DNA of 64,000 nucleotides from Chryseobacterium hagamense (lineage in GTDB: Bacteria; Bacteroidota; Bacteroidia; Flavobacteriales; Weeksellaceae): positions 1 through 64,000 of the forward strand of contig NZ_BJYJ01000010.1 in the NCBI RefSeq assembly GCF_007991455.1, in the 5' to 3' direction. Below are positions 32,359 to 40,665 of this stretch, piece after piece. The notes under the pieces were generated by a model. It was not told the origin of the DNA and did no database searches. It saw only the letters and a list, made by a program, of their open reading frames with translations. The number at the start of each line of letters is the position of its first letter. Within the stretch, counting starts at the first letter, position 1. A program made the position numbers and the translations under genes.

Positions 32359-33645
32359 ATGAAAAAAATCTTTGTACTATCATTCATATCGGTTGGGTAT
32401 TTCCTTAATGCGCAGAACCTGAGTAATTCACCTTATGCGGCTTACGGAATCGGCGATGTGAAATATGATAATACGATCGAAACGACCTCGATGGGAGGTA
32501 TATCCACCGCTTTCATAAGCGATTTTACAAGTAATTTCAACTTTGCAAACCCTGCAAACAACGCCAATTTCGAGCTAACCAGCATCAAACTGGAAGCAAC
32601 CAACGAGAACAATTACTTTAAAACAGATTACAACAATACGAAGGCGACCAAGCATTCTACGTATTTATCCAATATTTCACTGGCTTTTCCTTTGTCTCCG
32701 AAGCTGAAAATGGGAATTTCCTATCAGCCGTACAGCTCAAAAAGCTATAACATCCTGCATAAAGATGAAAATCAGGAAACAGGAGTTACGCTATACAACC
32801 GGTTTAAAGGAAGCGGAACTTTAAATACCGCCCAGATCGCTTTAGGCTATAAGGTGACGGATAAACTTGCTGTCGGAGCCAGAGCCAACTATTATTTCGG
32901 GAACCTTTACGACCTGAATGAACTCGCCCAGTCCAATGCTGAACTGATCAACGGATACGAAACCAGAAACAGCATCCACAACTTCAATTTCACCTTAGGG
33001 GCAAGCTACCAGAACCTGAATACCAGCACCGACCGTAAATTTACCATCGGGGCTACCACGACTTTCGGGAATACCAGTAACATGACTACGGATTATGTAA
33101 ACAGTACCTATTTCTACTCTGATGCGGCGGCTACCACCAAAAGCAACGAAAGCATCATTGAACAGAGAAGCACGAAATCCAAGAACCTTCTTCCGATGCA
33201 GGCTTCCGTAGGGGTGGGTTACGGCGAGGAGAACCAGTGGTTCCTTTCGGTACAAGGAGACTATAAAAAAGGCGAAAGCATTGCCTATTTCGGAAACACC
33301 CTGGATCTGCAGGATTCCTACAGGATTTCTGCAGGAGGATGGTATCTGCCGAACTACAATAATTTCAGGAGTTATTTTTCCAGAATCGTTTACCGGTACG
33401 GCGCCTTCTATGAAAAAGGAAATCTGCAGATCGCAGGACAGAACATCAATAAATTCGGGGTATCCGGCGGTGTTCTTCTTCCATTCAAAAACAGCAGCAT
33501 TACCAGGATGAGCGGATTGGAAATTGGTCTGGAACTGGGGAAAAGAGGAACGGTGAAAAACAACCTCATCAACCAGAACTTTATCAATCTGAAGGTTGGT
33601 TTCAATTTTGCCGATCGATGGTTCAGAAAAACACTTTACAACTAA
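32359..33645 (+). CDS. Outer-membrane beta-barrel protein
   Basis: 428 residues. A signal peptide (MKKIFVLSFISVGYFLNAQN) is followed by SPYAAYGIGDVKYDNTIETT and a series of amphipathic beta-strands ending in WFRKTLYN. The pattern resembles FadL/OmpP1-like barrels of Bacteroidota; a specific substrate cannot be named. The stop is 1 bp before the lptC start, so the two are translated from one mRNA, consistent with an envelope-biogenesis setting. Confidence 0.75.
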   Translation: MKKIFVLSFISVGYFLNAQNLSNSPYAAYGIGDVKYDNTIETTSMGGISTAFISDFTSNFNFANPANNANFELTSIKLEATNENNYFKTDYNNTKATKHSTYLSNISLAFPLSPKLKMGISYQPYSSKSYNILHKDENQETGVTLYNRFKGSGTLNTAQIALGYKVTDKLAVGARANYYFGNLYDLNELAQSNAELINGYETRNSIHNFNFTLGASYQNLNTSTDRKFTIGATTTFGNTSNMTTDYVNSTYFYSDAAATTKSNESIIEQRSTKSKNLLPMQASVGVGYGEENQWFLSVQGDYKKGESIAYFGNTLDLQDSYRISAGGWYLPNYNNFRSYFSRIVYRYGAFYEKGNLQIAGQNINKFGVSGGVLLPFKNSSITRMSGLEIGLELGKRGTVKNNLINQNFINLKVGFNFADRWFRKTLYN

Positions 33646-33646
33646 T

Positions 33647-34240
33647 ATGATGTTTTTTAAAAACATATTCCATAAAAAAAATATAGCATACCTTTTTAGT
33701 TGTGCTATATTTTTTATTATGGCTTCCTGTGAAGAAGACCTTACGAAAAACAATTCCAAACAAAGTAAAAACTTCGCTTCACAAATTATCAACAATGCTT
33801 ATATTATCCAACGGGATTCAGGGTTTATCAGTATGAAAGCCAAGGCCCCGATCATTGAAAAATATGAGCTGATCGACAGCCCTTACACCGTGGCAAGAAA
33901 GGGGATCGACATCCAGTTTTTTGATAAGAAAAAACCGAAAATTCCGGGAACCATCAAGGCAAAATATGCCCGGTTTTACGATTATAAAAAGTTTTACGAA
34001 GCCAGAGGTAATGTTAGGATCACTACCAATGAAGGCGATAAATTTGCCATGCAGAGCGTGTACTGGGATCAGATCAAGAAAAGCATCTACACCCGCGATA
34101 CGGTATATGTAACCAGAAAGGATGGCAGTACGCTGATCGGTGCCCACGGCATGCGCGCCAAAGATGATTTTTCGGAATATGTATTCTTCCAGAACTCCGG
34201 AGACTTTGCCGCTCCTGAAATCTCCCCAAACAAAAAATAA
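33647..34240 (+). CDS. lptC: LPS export protein LptC
   Basis: 197 residues from the ATG at 33647 (an alternative Met is the next codon). The N-terminal hydrophobic segment ends FFIMASCEED, a lipobox with Cys28. The OstA/LptC-like beta-jellyroll follows, with KGIDIQFFDKKK, IKAKYARFYDYKKFYEARGN and VYVTRKDGSTLIGAHGMRA. LptC passes lipopolysaccharide from LptBFG to LptA in the periplasm; a lipoprotein form is usual in Bacteroidota. It is placed 1 bp after the barrel protein and 2 bp before anmK. Confidence 0.85.
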   Translation: MMFFKNIFHKKNIAYLFSCAIFFIMASCEEDLTKNNSKQSKNFASQIINNAYIIQRDSGFISMKAKAPIIEKYELIDSPYTVARKGIDIQFFDKKKPKIPGTIKAKYARFYDYKKFYEARGNVRITTNEGDKFAMQSVYWDQIKKSIYTRDTVYVTRKDGSTLIGAHGMRAKDDFSEYVFFQNSGDFAAPEISPNKK

Positions 34241-34242
34241 CC

Positions 34243-35286
34243 ATGGTCTTTCACGCCATCGGACTGATGTCCGGAACAAGCCTTGACGGACTGGATATCT
34301 GCCTGGCCAGATTTGAAAAGCACCACCACTGGAGTTTCGGGATCCTGAAAGCGGAGACCCTGCCCTATTCTCAGGAATGGGAGAAGAAACTCAGGAATTC
34401 CATCTTTCTTTCTGCCGAAGAACTGCTTGAACTGCATTCTGAATACGGCTTTTACCTAGGCAGATCCGTCAAAAATTTTATTGAAAAACATCAGCTTACA
34501 GGCATCGATCTGATCGCTTCCCACGGACACACGGTCTTTCATCAGCCACACAAAAAATTCACCCTGCAGATCGGGGATGGCAAGGCTATAAAACTGGAAA
34601 CCAATCTGCCGGTGATTTATGATTTCCGGAGCCAGGACGTTCTGATGGGCGGCAACGGAGCCCCGTTGGTACCGATAGGGGACGAGCTTTTATTCCAGCA
34701 GTATGATGCATGCATCAACCTTGGCGGCTTTTCCAACATTTCAATGACCAGAAATCAGAAGAGGGTCGCATTTGATATAGCACCGGTAAATATTATTTTA
34801 AATACACTGGCACAACAATTCAATAAAAATTTTGATGAAAACGGTGATCTTGCCGGAGCAGGAGAAATTAACCGGGCTTTACTAAACGAATTGGATGCAC
34901 TGCCCTACTACCGGCAGTCTCCTCCGAAATCCCTGGGCATCGAATGGTGCAACGAATATATTTTCCCGTTGTTTAAAAACGTTGGAGCCCTGGATCTGCT
35001 GGCAACCTTTACCGAACATGCTTCCGTACAGATTTCGGAAGTCCTGAATGAAAACCGACTGAAAAAAGTACTCTTTACGGGAGGCGGAACCTACAATTCG
35101 TATTTAATCGGAAAAATTAAATCAAAAACAGATACCGAAATTATCATTCCCGGAAAAAACATCATCGATTACAAGGAGGCTTTGATTTTCGCTTTTATGG
35201 GAGTCCTGCGACTGAATAACGAAATCAATGTGCTGGCTTCGGCAACAGGAAGCTCACGGGATCATTGTTCCGGGATGATTGTCTGA
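34243..35286 (+). CDS. anmK: Anhydro-N-acetylmuramic acid kinase
   Basis: 347 residues. It phosphorylates 1,6-anhydro-MurNAc to MurNAc-6-P in peptidoglycan recycling. AnmK motifs: IGLMSGTSLDGLDICL (phosphate-binding start), SHGHTVFHQP, TLQIGDGKAI, VIYDFRSQDVLMGGNGAPLV and LFTGGGTYNSYLIG. It starts 2 bp after lptC, so it belongs to the same operon. The length is a little short of the E. coli enzyme (369) but complete. Confidence 0.93.
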   Translation: MVFHAIGLMSGTSLDGLDICLARFEKHHHWSFGILKAETLPYSQEWEKKLRNSIFLSAEELLELHSEYGFYLGRSVKNFIEKHQLTGIDLIASHGHTVFHQPHKKFTLQIGDGKAIKLETNLPVIYDFRSQDVLMGGNGAPLVPIGDELLFQQYDACINLGGFSNISMTRNQKRVAFDIAPVNIILNTLAQQFNKNFDENGDLAGAGEINRALLNELDALPYYRQSPPKSLGIEWCNEYIFPLFKNVGALDLLATFTEHASVQISEVLNENRLKKVLFTGGGTYNSYLIGKIKSKTDTEIIIPGKNIIDYKEALIFAFMGVLRLNNEINVLASATGSSRDHCSGMIV

Positions 35287-35311
35287 CAGAAAGTTTGGCC
35301 GCCCCAGCGGA

Positions 35312-35983
35312 TCAATCTTCTTTAGTTACCTTAACATCGGCAAAGTGTCCCAAGGTTCCCGGGCCAATCCATAACCCGATGCTTCCCCGCATATTTTTAC
35401 CCTGCTTCAGGTCATTAACGATCAGAGCGGGTTGTGAGGCACCATTAATGTAAAGCCTGGCGATTTCATCCTTGACTACAATTTTTACGCTGATCCATTC
35501 CGCAGGAACGATATCGACATAAGATTCGTATTGTCCCGGCGTATCCTTCCTTAGTTTTTCCCATGGATATCCCGGAATCGAAATGTACTGGCTGGAGTGG
35601 TTCCTTCGCAGCTGGTCACTAGCACGCCCGTTGGTCGGCCGTAAATAAAAGACCTCCGCCCTGGAAACATCCGGAGCCGTTCTGAAGGCAATGCCCACAA
35701 ACCCGCGGGCGGTCTCCCCGGCATTGGCAAGCGGCTGTCCGGAAACGGTGGCTTCAATAACGCCATTGTGAAAATCAATATTTTTCAGGATGGCCAGGGT
35801 TTTGTCTCCATCGGCCTGCCCGTTGATTTTGAGTGCTAACGCTTTTTTCCCCTTAAATAAAGATTTTTCAGCCGTTACCTGAAACGGGATTACATCAGCC
35901 GGAACAATGGTTTTATGCTGTGCTCTGGACATCATGCTGAATGACAGGAATAAGACGGGCGCAATGAACAGCTTTTTACTCAT
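35312..35983 (-). CDS. Secreted concanavalin-like (LamG/DUF1080-type) protein
   Basis: 223 residues from the ATG at 35983 (MSKKLFIAPVLFLSFSMMSRA, signal peptide). The mature protein has the jelly-roll pattern of laminin-G/3-keto-glycoside-hydrolase-like domains: NGVIEATVSGQPLA, FVGIAFRTAPDVSRAEVFYL, WISVKIVVKDEIARLYING and GSIGLWIGPGTLGHFADVKV. It probably binds or cleaves a carbohydrate outside the cytoplasm. No catalytic residues can be assigned. It is convergent with anmK (25-bp gap) and divergent from an AraC regulator. Confidence 0.65.
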   Translation of the reverse strand: MSKKLFIAPVLFLSFSMMSRAQHKTIVPADVIPFQVTAEKSLFKGKKALALKINGQADGDKTLAILKNIDFHNGVIEATVSGQPLANAGETARGFVGIAFRTAPDVSRAEVFYLRPTNGRASDQLRRNHSSQYISIPGYPWEKLRKDTPGQYESYVDIVPAEWISVKIVVKDEIARLYINGASQPALIVNDLKQGKNMRGSIGLWIGPGTLGHFADVKVTKED

Positions 35984-36242
35984 GAAAATATTATTTTTAA
36001 ATTTTAACCCGTCTAAAGTATGAAAAATAATATTTCCCGACACTTATTGAGAATTGTTCAAGAACCGATCGGTTTAAAATACAAAAAATTTGAACCCTGA
36101 TATCAATGAAATGATACTCTCTAACTTTATTGGTTACGCTGAAGCTACGAAGCAATATAAAAGTTTTAATTACCCTTGAAAACCCTTTTATACAAAGTTT
36201 TTCTATCTTTATCCCGGATTTATCAGCAAGAAATCATAAACA

Positions 36243-37112
36243 ATGGCCTCAGTCCCAAAAATCAAAACCTATCATTTCCTGCCCTGTAAATACGGATCGG
36301 AACTCTTACTGGATATCGGACGCATCGAATCACTGAAAAACTATGTATTGGATCAGACCCTGCACCAACTTAGTTTTTATGAAATAATTTTTATCACGGA
36401 AGGTTCGGGAGCGCTGACACTGAATGAAAATAAAATGTCTATCCTTCCGCAGACCATTATTTTCACCTCTCCCGGACAGGTACGCCGCTGGGATATTCAG
36501 GAAAGTGTCAAAGGATATACCCTGTTCTTTGAAAAGGATTTCCTCCATCTCTTTTTTTCAGATGAACTTTTTTTATACCGGTTCCAGTACTTCCATCAGT
36601 ATTCACACCCTCCTTCGATGCAGGCCGGAGAAGCGCCCTTCCGGAAATGCCTGAACCTGCTGCATGAAACAGAGCAGGAAATCGGACAGATCCAGAATGA
36701 CAGCAGTCACCTGATCAGATCGCTCCTTTACCAGCTTCTTATTTTGCTTAACCGTTATTATGCGGAGGTTTATGAGGTCGAACGCGATACGTATGTCCAC
36801 GCCGGTTTTTACCGGTTCCGGTCTTTGCTGGAAAAAAGGTTTTTACAGGATCAGACCGTAGAAGCTTACACCGGAATGCTTAACATCAGTCCGGGATTCC
36901 TGAATAAAATCTGCAGGCAGTTCAGTGGATGGTCTGCACAGCAAATGATCCATCAGAAACTGATTTCGGAAATCAAGAAGGAACTGCATCAAAACAAATC
37001 CGTAAAAGAGATCTGCTACGAATTCGGATTCTCGGATCCATCCAATTTCAACCGCTTTTTCAAGAAACTGACCCACATGACCCCTTTTCAATACCGGAAG
37101 AGCATAAAATGA
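36243..37112 (+). CDS. AraC-family transcriptional regulator
   Basis: 289 residues. N-terminal cupin-like domain (about 20-110, FYEIIFITEGSGALTLNEN, then FTSPGQVRRWDI) and C-terminal AraC HTH (about 190-287, ending SVKEICYEFGFSDPSNFNRFF and TPFQYRKSIK). It probably senses a small ligand and controls the neighbouring beta-helix gene 70 bp downstream or the divergent secreted protein; this is inference from position. Confidence 0.88.
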   Translation: MASVPKIKTYHFLPCKYGSELLLDIGRIESLKNYVLDQTLHQLSFYEIIFITEGSGALTLNENKMSILPQTIIFTSPGQVRRWDIQESVKGYTLFFEKDFLHLFFSDELFLYRFQYFHQYSHPPSMQAGEAPFRKCLNLLHETEQEIGQIQNDSSHLIRSLLYQLLILLNRYYAEVYEVERDTYVHAGFYRFRSLLEKRFLQDQTVEAYTGMLNISPGFLNKICRQFSGWSAQQMIHQKLISEIKKELHQNKSVKEICYEFGFSDPSNFNRFFKKLTHMTPFQYRKSIK

Positions 37113-37181
37113 CCTTTTAAAAGATAAAATGACCTTTTTGCAGGATAGGAATGTTTCTAATTTTACCGGAAAAAAGAAATT

Positions 37182-38234
37182 ATGACAAAATCTACCGTAC
37201 TTGGTTTTTTATTTTTAGTGACGAACCTGCTTCGGGTACAGGCCGAAGAATTTTACGTAAATCCCCGTACCGGCAGCGACATTTATTCGGGAACGAAAAC
37301 GCAGCCATTAAAAACTTTATCGGAAGCAGCAAAGCGCATCAACCTGAATAGGGAAAAGGCAGCAACCACGATCATTCTTTCACAAGGAACCCACTTGTTA
37401 ACCCGCACCGTCCTTTTCAACAATAATAAATACAGTAATACCAGGCGTCTTACCATCCGGGCGGAAGTAATGCCGGATGATGCCGGCTGGAGCCCTGAAA
37501 AAATGCCGGTTGTCATGACAGCAGTTCCTCCTGAGCCAGGGGTAGGCGGGGAAGAGGCAAAAGGAATACAGCCCGAAGTAAGCCATGTTACCATTGCCGG
37601 CATCCGCTTTACCGGGAGTCCGGATTATACGTATCTTGATGCCCGTAATTTACGCCGGTCTTACCCGGTATGGCGTGATGGAAAGACTCTGGATGACCTG
37701 GTGGTGACCCAATGCCTGTTCGCCGGAAATGTGGATGTCCTGCCACTCCATGTAGGCGTTATAGCCAATGGGTATGGCCTGGTGATCGACCATTGTGTTT
37801 TTTTCAATTGTAAAATTCCGGTCGTTTTCTGGAAAAACGACGGGAAAACCGGCAGCCGGAGTGCCATGCGGCATTCACTGGTTTATGGCGGCTATTTCTG
37901 CGGGGTCTGGACGACCCAGGGCACCAACGGAGAGGAATTCGATTTTCATCATAACATCATCGCCAGTACCGCTACCATCTGGATCAGAGAAAAAGGAAGC
38001 ACGAAACGGTATAAAGCTTCCGACTGTATTTTTGTGGATTATAATAAACTGGCCGGATATGGAAGCGGCCCTCTGAGCGACAGTGATGCGACAACCACCG
38101 ACTTCCTGGAAATGAAAAATATCCGGACCGGCGGAATCATCATCATCGAAAAAGACCAGAGTAAACGAAATTACCTCCAGTTGGCAGAAGGTTCTGCAGG
38201 TTGGGACCTACAAGCCGGGCTGTTTAAAAAATAA
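37182..38234 (+). CDS. Secreted right-handed beta-helix protein
   Basis: 350 residues with a signal peptide (ending LLRVQAEE). It begins FYVNPRTGSDIYSGTKTQPL, the common start of pectate-lyase-like beta-helix proteins (DUF1565-type), and continues with coils such as SHVTIAGIRFTGSPDYTY, VVTQCLFAGNVDV and FDFHHNIIASTATIWI. It probably acts on or binds polysaccharide; catalytic residues are not identified. It follows the AraC regulator, suggesting a regulated sugar-use unit. Confidence 0.75.
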   Translation: MTKSTVLGFLFLVTNLLRVQAEEFYVNPRTGSDIYSGTKTQPLKTLSEAAKRINLNREKAATTIILSQGTHLLTRTVLFNNNKYSNTRRLTIRAEVMPDDAGWSPEKMPVVMTAVPPEPGVGGEEAKGIQPEVSHVTIAGIRFTGSPDYTYLDARNLRRSYPVWRDGKTLDDLVVTQCLFAGNVDVLPLHVGVIANGYGLVIDHCVFFNCKIPVVFWKNDGKTGSRSAMRHSLVYGGYFCGVWTTQGTNGEEFDFHHNIIASTATIWIREKGSTKRYKASDCIFVDYNKLAGYGSGPLSDSDATTTDFLEMKNIRTGGIIIIEKDQSKRNYLQLAEGSAGWDLQAGLFKK

Positions 38235-38275
38235 GGTTCAATGAAATGAATTCTGAGCCCGTTATACAAAATAAA

Positions 38276-38296
38276 AAAACCTTCAGTGAAGGTTTT
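38276..38296. terminator. Bidirectional terminator
   Basis: Stem AAAACCTTC / GAAGGTTTT with a three-base loop between the convergent genes ending at 38234 and 38297. Confidence 0.8.
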
Positions 38297-38686
38297 CTAT
38301 TTATAAGCTTCGATCTTATCCGTTAAGGTATTGATGAAATTCTGAAGCGGCTTCTCGACCATCATTTTGATGAACGGGTTAAACTTTCCTTCAAACAGCA
38401 TCTGTACTTCAGTCTGGTTTTCATTCAGAGGGTTTATCGTAGCCGTTAAAGAAAAATCAAGGCTTGAACTTGCCGATTTCAACACCGCTTTCCGGTCGGT
38501 TACTTCATCGATTTTCAGGGCGATCTCCGGCATTCCCTGCAGTCCGAATTTGAATCCGTCTTCTCTTGTCTCAAACTTCTGAAGACCGTCCGGCATAAAA
38601 TCTTTGTAATTTTCCGGCGATTTCAGGATTTCCACCAGTTCTTTAGATGATTTATTGACAATAATCTTTCGTCCTTCTAAATTCAT
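38297..38686 (-). CDS. SRPBCC-family protein
   Basis: 129 residues with the START/SRPBCC lipid-binding pattern: EGRKIIVNKSSKELVEILKS, SSLDFSLTATINPL, EGKFNPFIKMMVEKPLQNFI. The family binds hydrophobic ligands in a helix-grip cavity; the ligand here is unknown. It is divergent from the Nudix gene with overlapping promoters. Confidence 0.75.
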   Translation of the reverse strand: MNLEGRKIIVNKSSKELVEILKSPENYKDFMPDGLQKFETREDGFKFGLQGMPEIALKIDEVTDRKAVLKSASSSLDFSLTATINPLNENQTEVQMLFEGKFNPFIKMMVEKPLQNFINTLTDKIEAYK

Positions 38687-38692
38687 TTTTTA

Positions 38693-38700
38693 TTTTTGTA
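38693..38700 (+). promoter_or_regulatory. Nudix-gene promoter -7 box (TATTTTTG)
   Basis: TAnnTTTG match 25 bp before the Nudix ATG. It lies within the presumed leader region of the divergent SRPBCC gene. Confidence 0.55.
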
Positions 38701-38720
38701 TTAAATTCTTAATTCTTACA

Positions 38721-38728
38721 AATATATG
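38721..38728 (-). promoter_or_regulatory. SRPBCC-gene promoter -7 box (TATATTTG)
   Basis: TAnnTTTG match on the minus strand. Its first three bases coincide with the ATG of the Nudix gene, so the two promoters face each other and overlap. Confidence 0.55.
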
Positions 38729-39337
38729 TATAAAGTTTTTGTGAACGAAAAAAAATTACTGTTGTCTAAGCAATCTGAAAACTTAGAAAAAACGCTTGGA
38801 TACGAAAACGTCACAAGCCTGGAGATCGCGCTTGATCTTCTTGAAAATACATCGGTAAAGGAATTAAACGTATACGGGGAGAATCTCAATGAGATCTGGG
38901 CTGAGTTCCGGAAGCTTTTCAGGATCATCGAAGCGGCGGGCGGCCTGGTGAACAATCCGGAAGGAGAAATCCTTTTCATCAAAAGACTGGGAAAATGGGA
39001 TCTTCCGAAGGGAAAAATGGAAAAAGGCGAATCGCGTGAAGAATCGGCCGTGCGTGAAATCGAAGAAGAAACCGGTCTTGCCCATGTAGAGCTGGTACGG
39101 TTTATCAATACGACCTATCATATCTATGTGGAAAGAAACGGCGATAAAGTCCTGAAGTGTACGCACTGGTTTGAAATGAATTTCAGCGGTGAAGACACGT
39201 CCAAACCTCAGATCGAAGAAGGGATCACTGAGGTAGCCTGGAAAAATACCGCTCAGATCGAAGACGAAGTTTTCCCAGGTACTTTTAAAAATATCAAACT
39301 GATCGTCCAGGAATTCCGGGACCTTAAGACTGAATAA
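38726..39337 (+). CDS. Nudix hydrolase
   Basis: 203 residues. An N-terminal extension of about 70 residues precedes the Nudix domain, whose box GKMEKGESREESAVREIEEE-TGL matches GX5EX7REUXEEXGU. Family members hydrolyse nucleoside diphosphates linked to another moiety using Mg2+; the substrate is unknown. WDLPKG upstream of the box is typical. The 3' end overlaps the convergent murF by 14 bp. Confidence 0.9.
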   Translation: MYKVFVNEKKLLLSKQSENLEKTLGYENVTSLEIALDLLENTSVKELNVYGENLNEIWAEFRKLFRIIEAAGGLVNNPEGEILFIKRLGKWDLPKGKMEKGESREESAVREIEEETGLAHVELVRFINTTYHIYVERNGDKVLKCTHWFEMNFSGEDTSKPQIEEGITEVAWKNTAQIEDEVFPGTFKNIKLIVQEFRDLKTE

Positions 39338-40601
39338 AATCGATGGATTTTTCCAGGGCGATCCCTCTGGAACCTTTTAACAATATATTTTCCGACGGTA
39401 TTCTGTTGGTTTTAAGATATTCAATCAGCTCGGCGGTATTTCCGAAGCTTAACGATGACGAATCAATGCGGCTGAAGTTTTCACCCACGGTGATGATCTG
39501 ATCGAAGCCTGATTTTTCAGCCAGATTAAGAATGGCCCGATGCTCTTTTTCACTTTCTTCACCCAGTTCCAGCATATCGCCGATAATCACGGTTTTGGAG
39601 CCGTTAAAAGTAATAAAATTGTGCAAAGAAGCCGTCATGGAGCTCGGATTGGCGTTGTAGGTATCCAGTACAAGGGTCTTCCCTTCTTTTTTCACGATCT
39701 GGGAACGCATATTGGTCGGCGTATAATTTTCAATAGCCTGTTTTATTTTATCAACGTCGATCCCGAAGTGCAGCCCCAGGCTGGCCGCCGCACAGAGGTT
39801 GGTGAAATTGTATTCGCCGGTAAGCCTGGAAACGGCTTTTGTCCCTTTGTACATCAGACCGACAAAATGTCCTTCTGAAAACATTTCGAACTGATAATCG
39901 GAACCCCTGCTCCCGAAAGTTATTGTTGGGGTATAATGCTGTGTTTTTTCTACCTGAACCGGATCATTCTCATTGACCAGAATGGTCTTCCCATTGTTTT
40001 TCAGGTAGTCATAAAGTTCAGATTTTCCTTTAATTACCCCTTCGAATCCGCCGAAGCCTTCCAGGTGGGCCTTGCCGAAATTGGTAATGTATCCGAAATC
40101 CGGTTGGGCGATGGAACACAGAAGACCGATTTCCTTCTGGTGGTTGGCTCCCATCTCAATTACCGCCATTTCATGTTCCGGTTTAATGGAGAGAAGCGTG
40201 AGCGGAACCCCAATATGGTTATTTAAATTCCCGTAAGTATACTGAACATTAAATCTTTCTGAAAGTACGGCATGGATAATCTCTTTTGTGGTGGTTTTGC
40301 CATTGCTGCCCGTAAGCCCGATTACCGGAATCTGCAGCTGCTTCCTGTGGTAAATAGCCAGCTCCTGCAGAAAATCCAGTGTGGAAGGAACATAGAAAAT
40401 ATTTCTCGCTTCGTCTTCAAACTCCTTCTGTTCCACAATAACTGCCAGCGCACCGTTATCGATAGATTGTCCGGCTAGAGTGGCCGCATTGAAATTATCC
40501 CCGGAAAAGGCAAAGAAAATATCGTCTTTTCCGATTTTCCGGCTGTCGATCGTTACTTTCTCAGCCTGTAAAAACAAAGGGTAAAACTGTTCTGTATTCA
40601 T
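39324..40601 (-). CDS. murF: UDP-MurNAc-tripeptide:D-Ala-D-Ala ligase
   Basis: 425 residues. It adds D-Ala-D-Ala to the UDP-MurNAc-tripeptide, the last cytoplasmic step before lipid I. The Mur ligase ATP-binding motif is GLTGSNGKTTTKEIIHAVL; AVIEMGANHQKEIGLLC and LDTYNANPSSMTASL are MurF signatures. It is slightly shorter than the E. coli enzyme (452), as usual for Bacteroidota. It lies downstream of gldJ on the same strand, but a terminator (40615) separates them. Confidence 0.94.
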   Translation of the reverse strand: MNTEQFYPLFLQAEKVTIDSRKIGKDDIFFAFSGDNFNAATLAGQSIDNGALAVIVEQKEFEDEARNIFYVPSTLDFLQELAIYHRKQLQIPVIGLTGSNGKTTTKEIIHAVLSERFNVQYTYGNLNNHIGVPLTLLSIKPEHEMAVIEMGANHQKEIGLLCSIAQPDFGYITNFGKAHLEGFGGFEGVIKGKSELYDYLKNNGKTILVNENDPVQVEKTQHYTPTITFGSRGSDYQFEMFSEGHFVGLMYKGTKAVSRLTGEYNFTNLCAAASLGLHFGIDVDKIKQAIENYTPTNMRSQIVKKEGKTLVLDTYNANPSSMTASLHNFITFNGSKTVIIGDMLELGEESEKEHRAILNLAEKSGFDQIITVGENFSRIDSSSLSFGNTAELIEYLKTNRIPSENILLKGSRGIALEKSIDFIQS

Positions 40602-40614
40602 GGTTCAAAAATAA

Positions 40615-40645
40615 AAAAACCTTCCAGTATTCCGGAAGGTTTTTT
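40615..40645 (-). terminator. Terminator after gldJ
   Basis: Stem AAAAACCTTCC / GGAAGGTTTTT with an eight-base loop between gldJ and murF; T-runs flank both sides. Confidence 0.8.
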
Positions 40646-40665
40646 GAAAATTATTTAGATAAATA

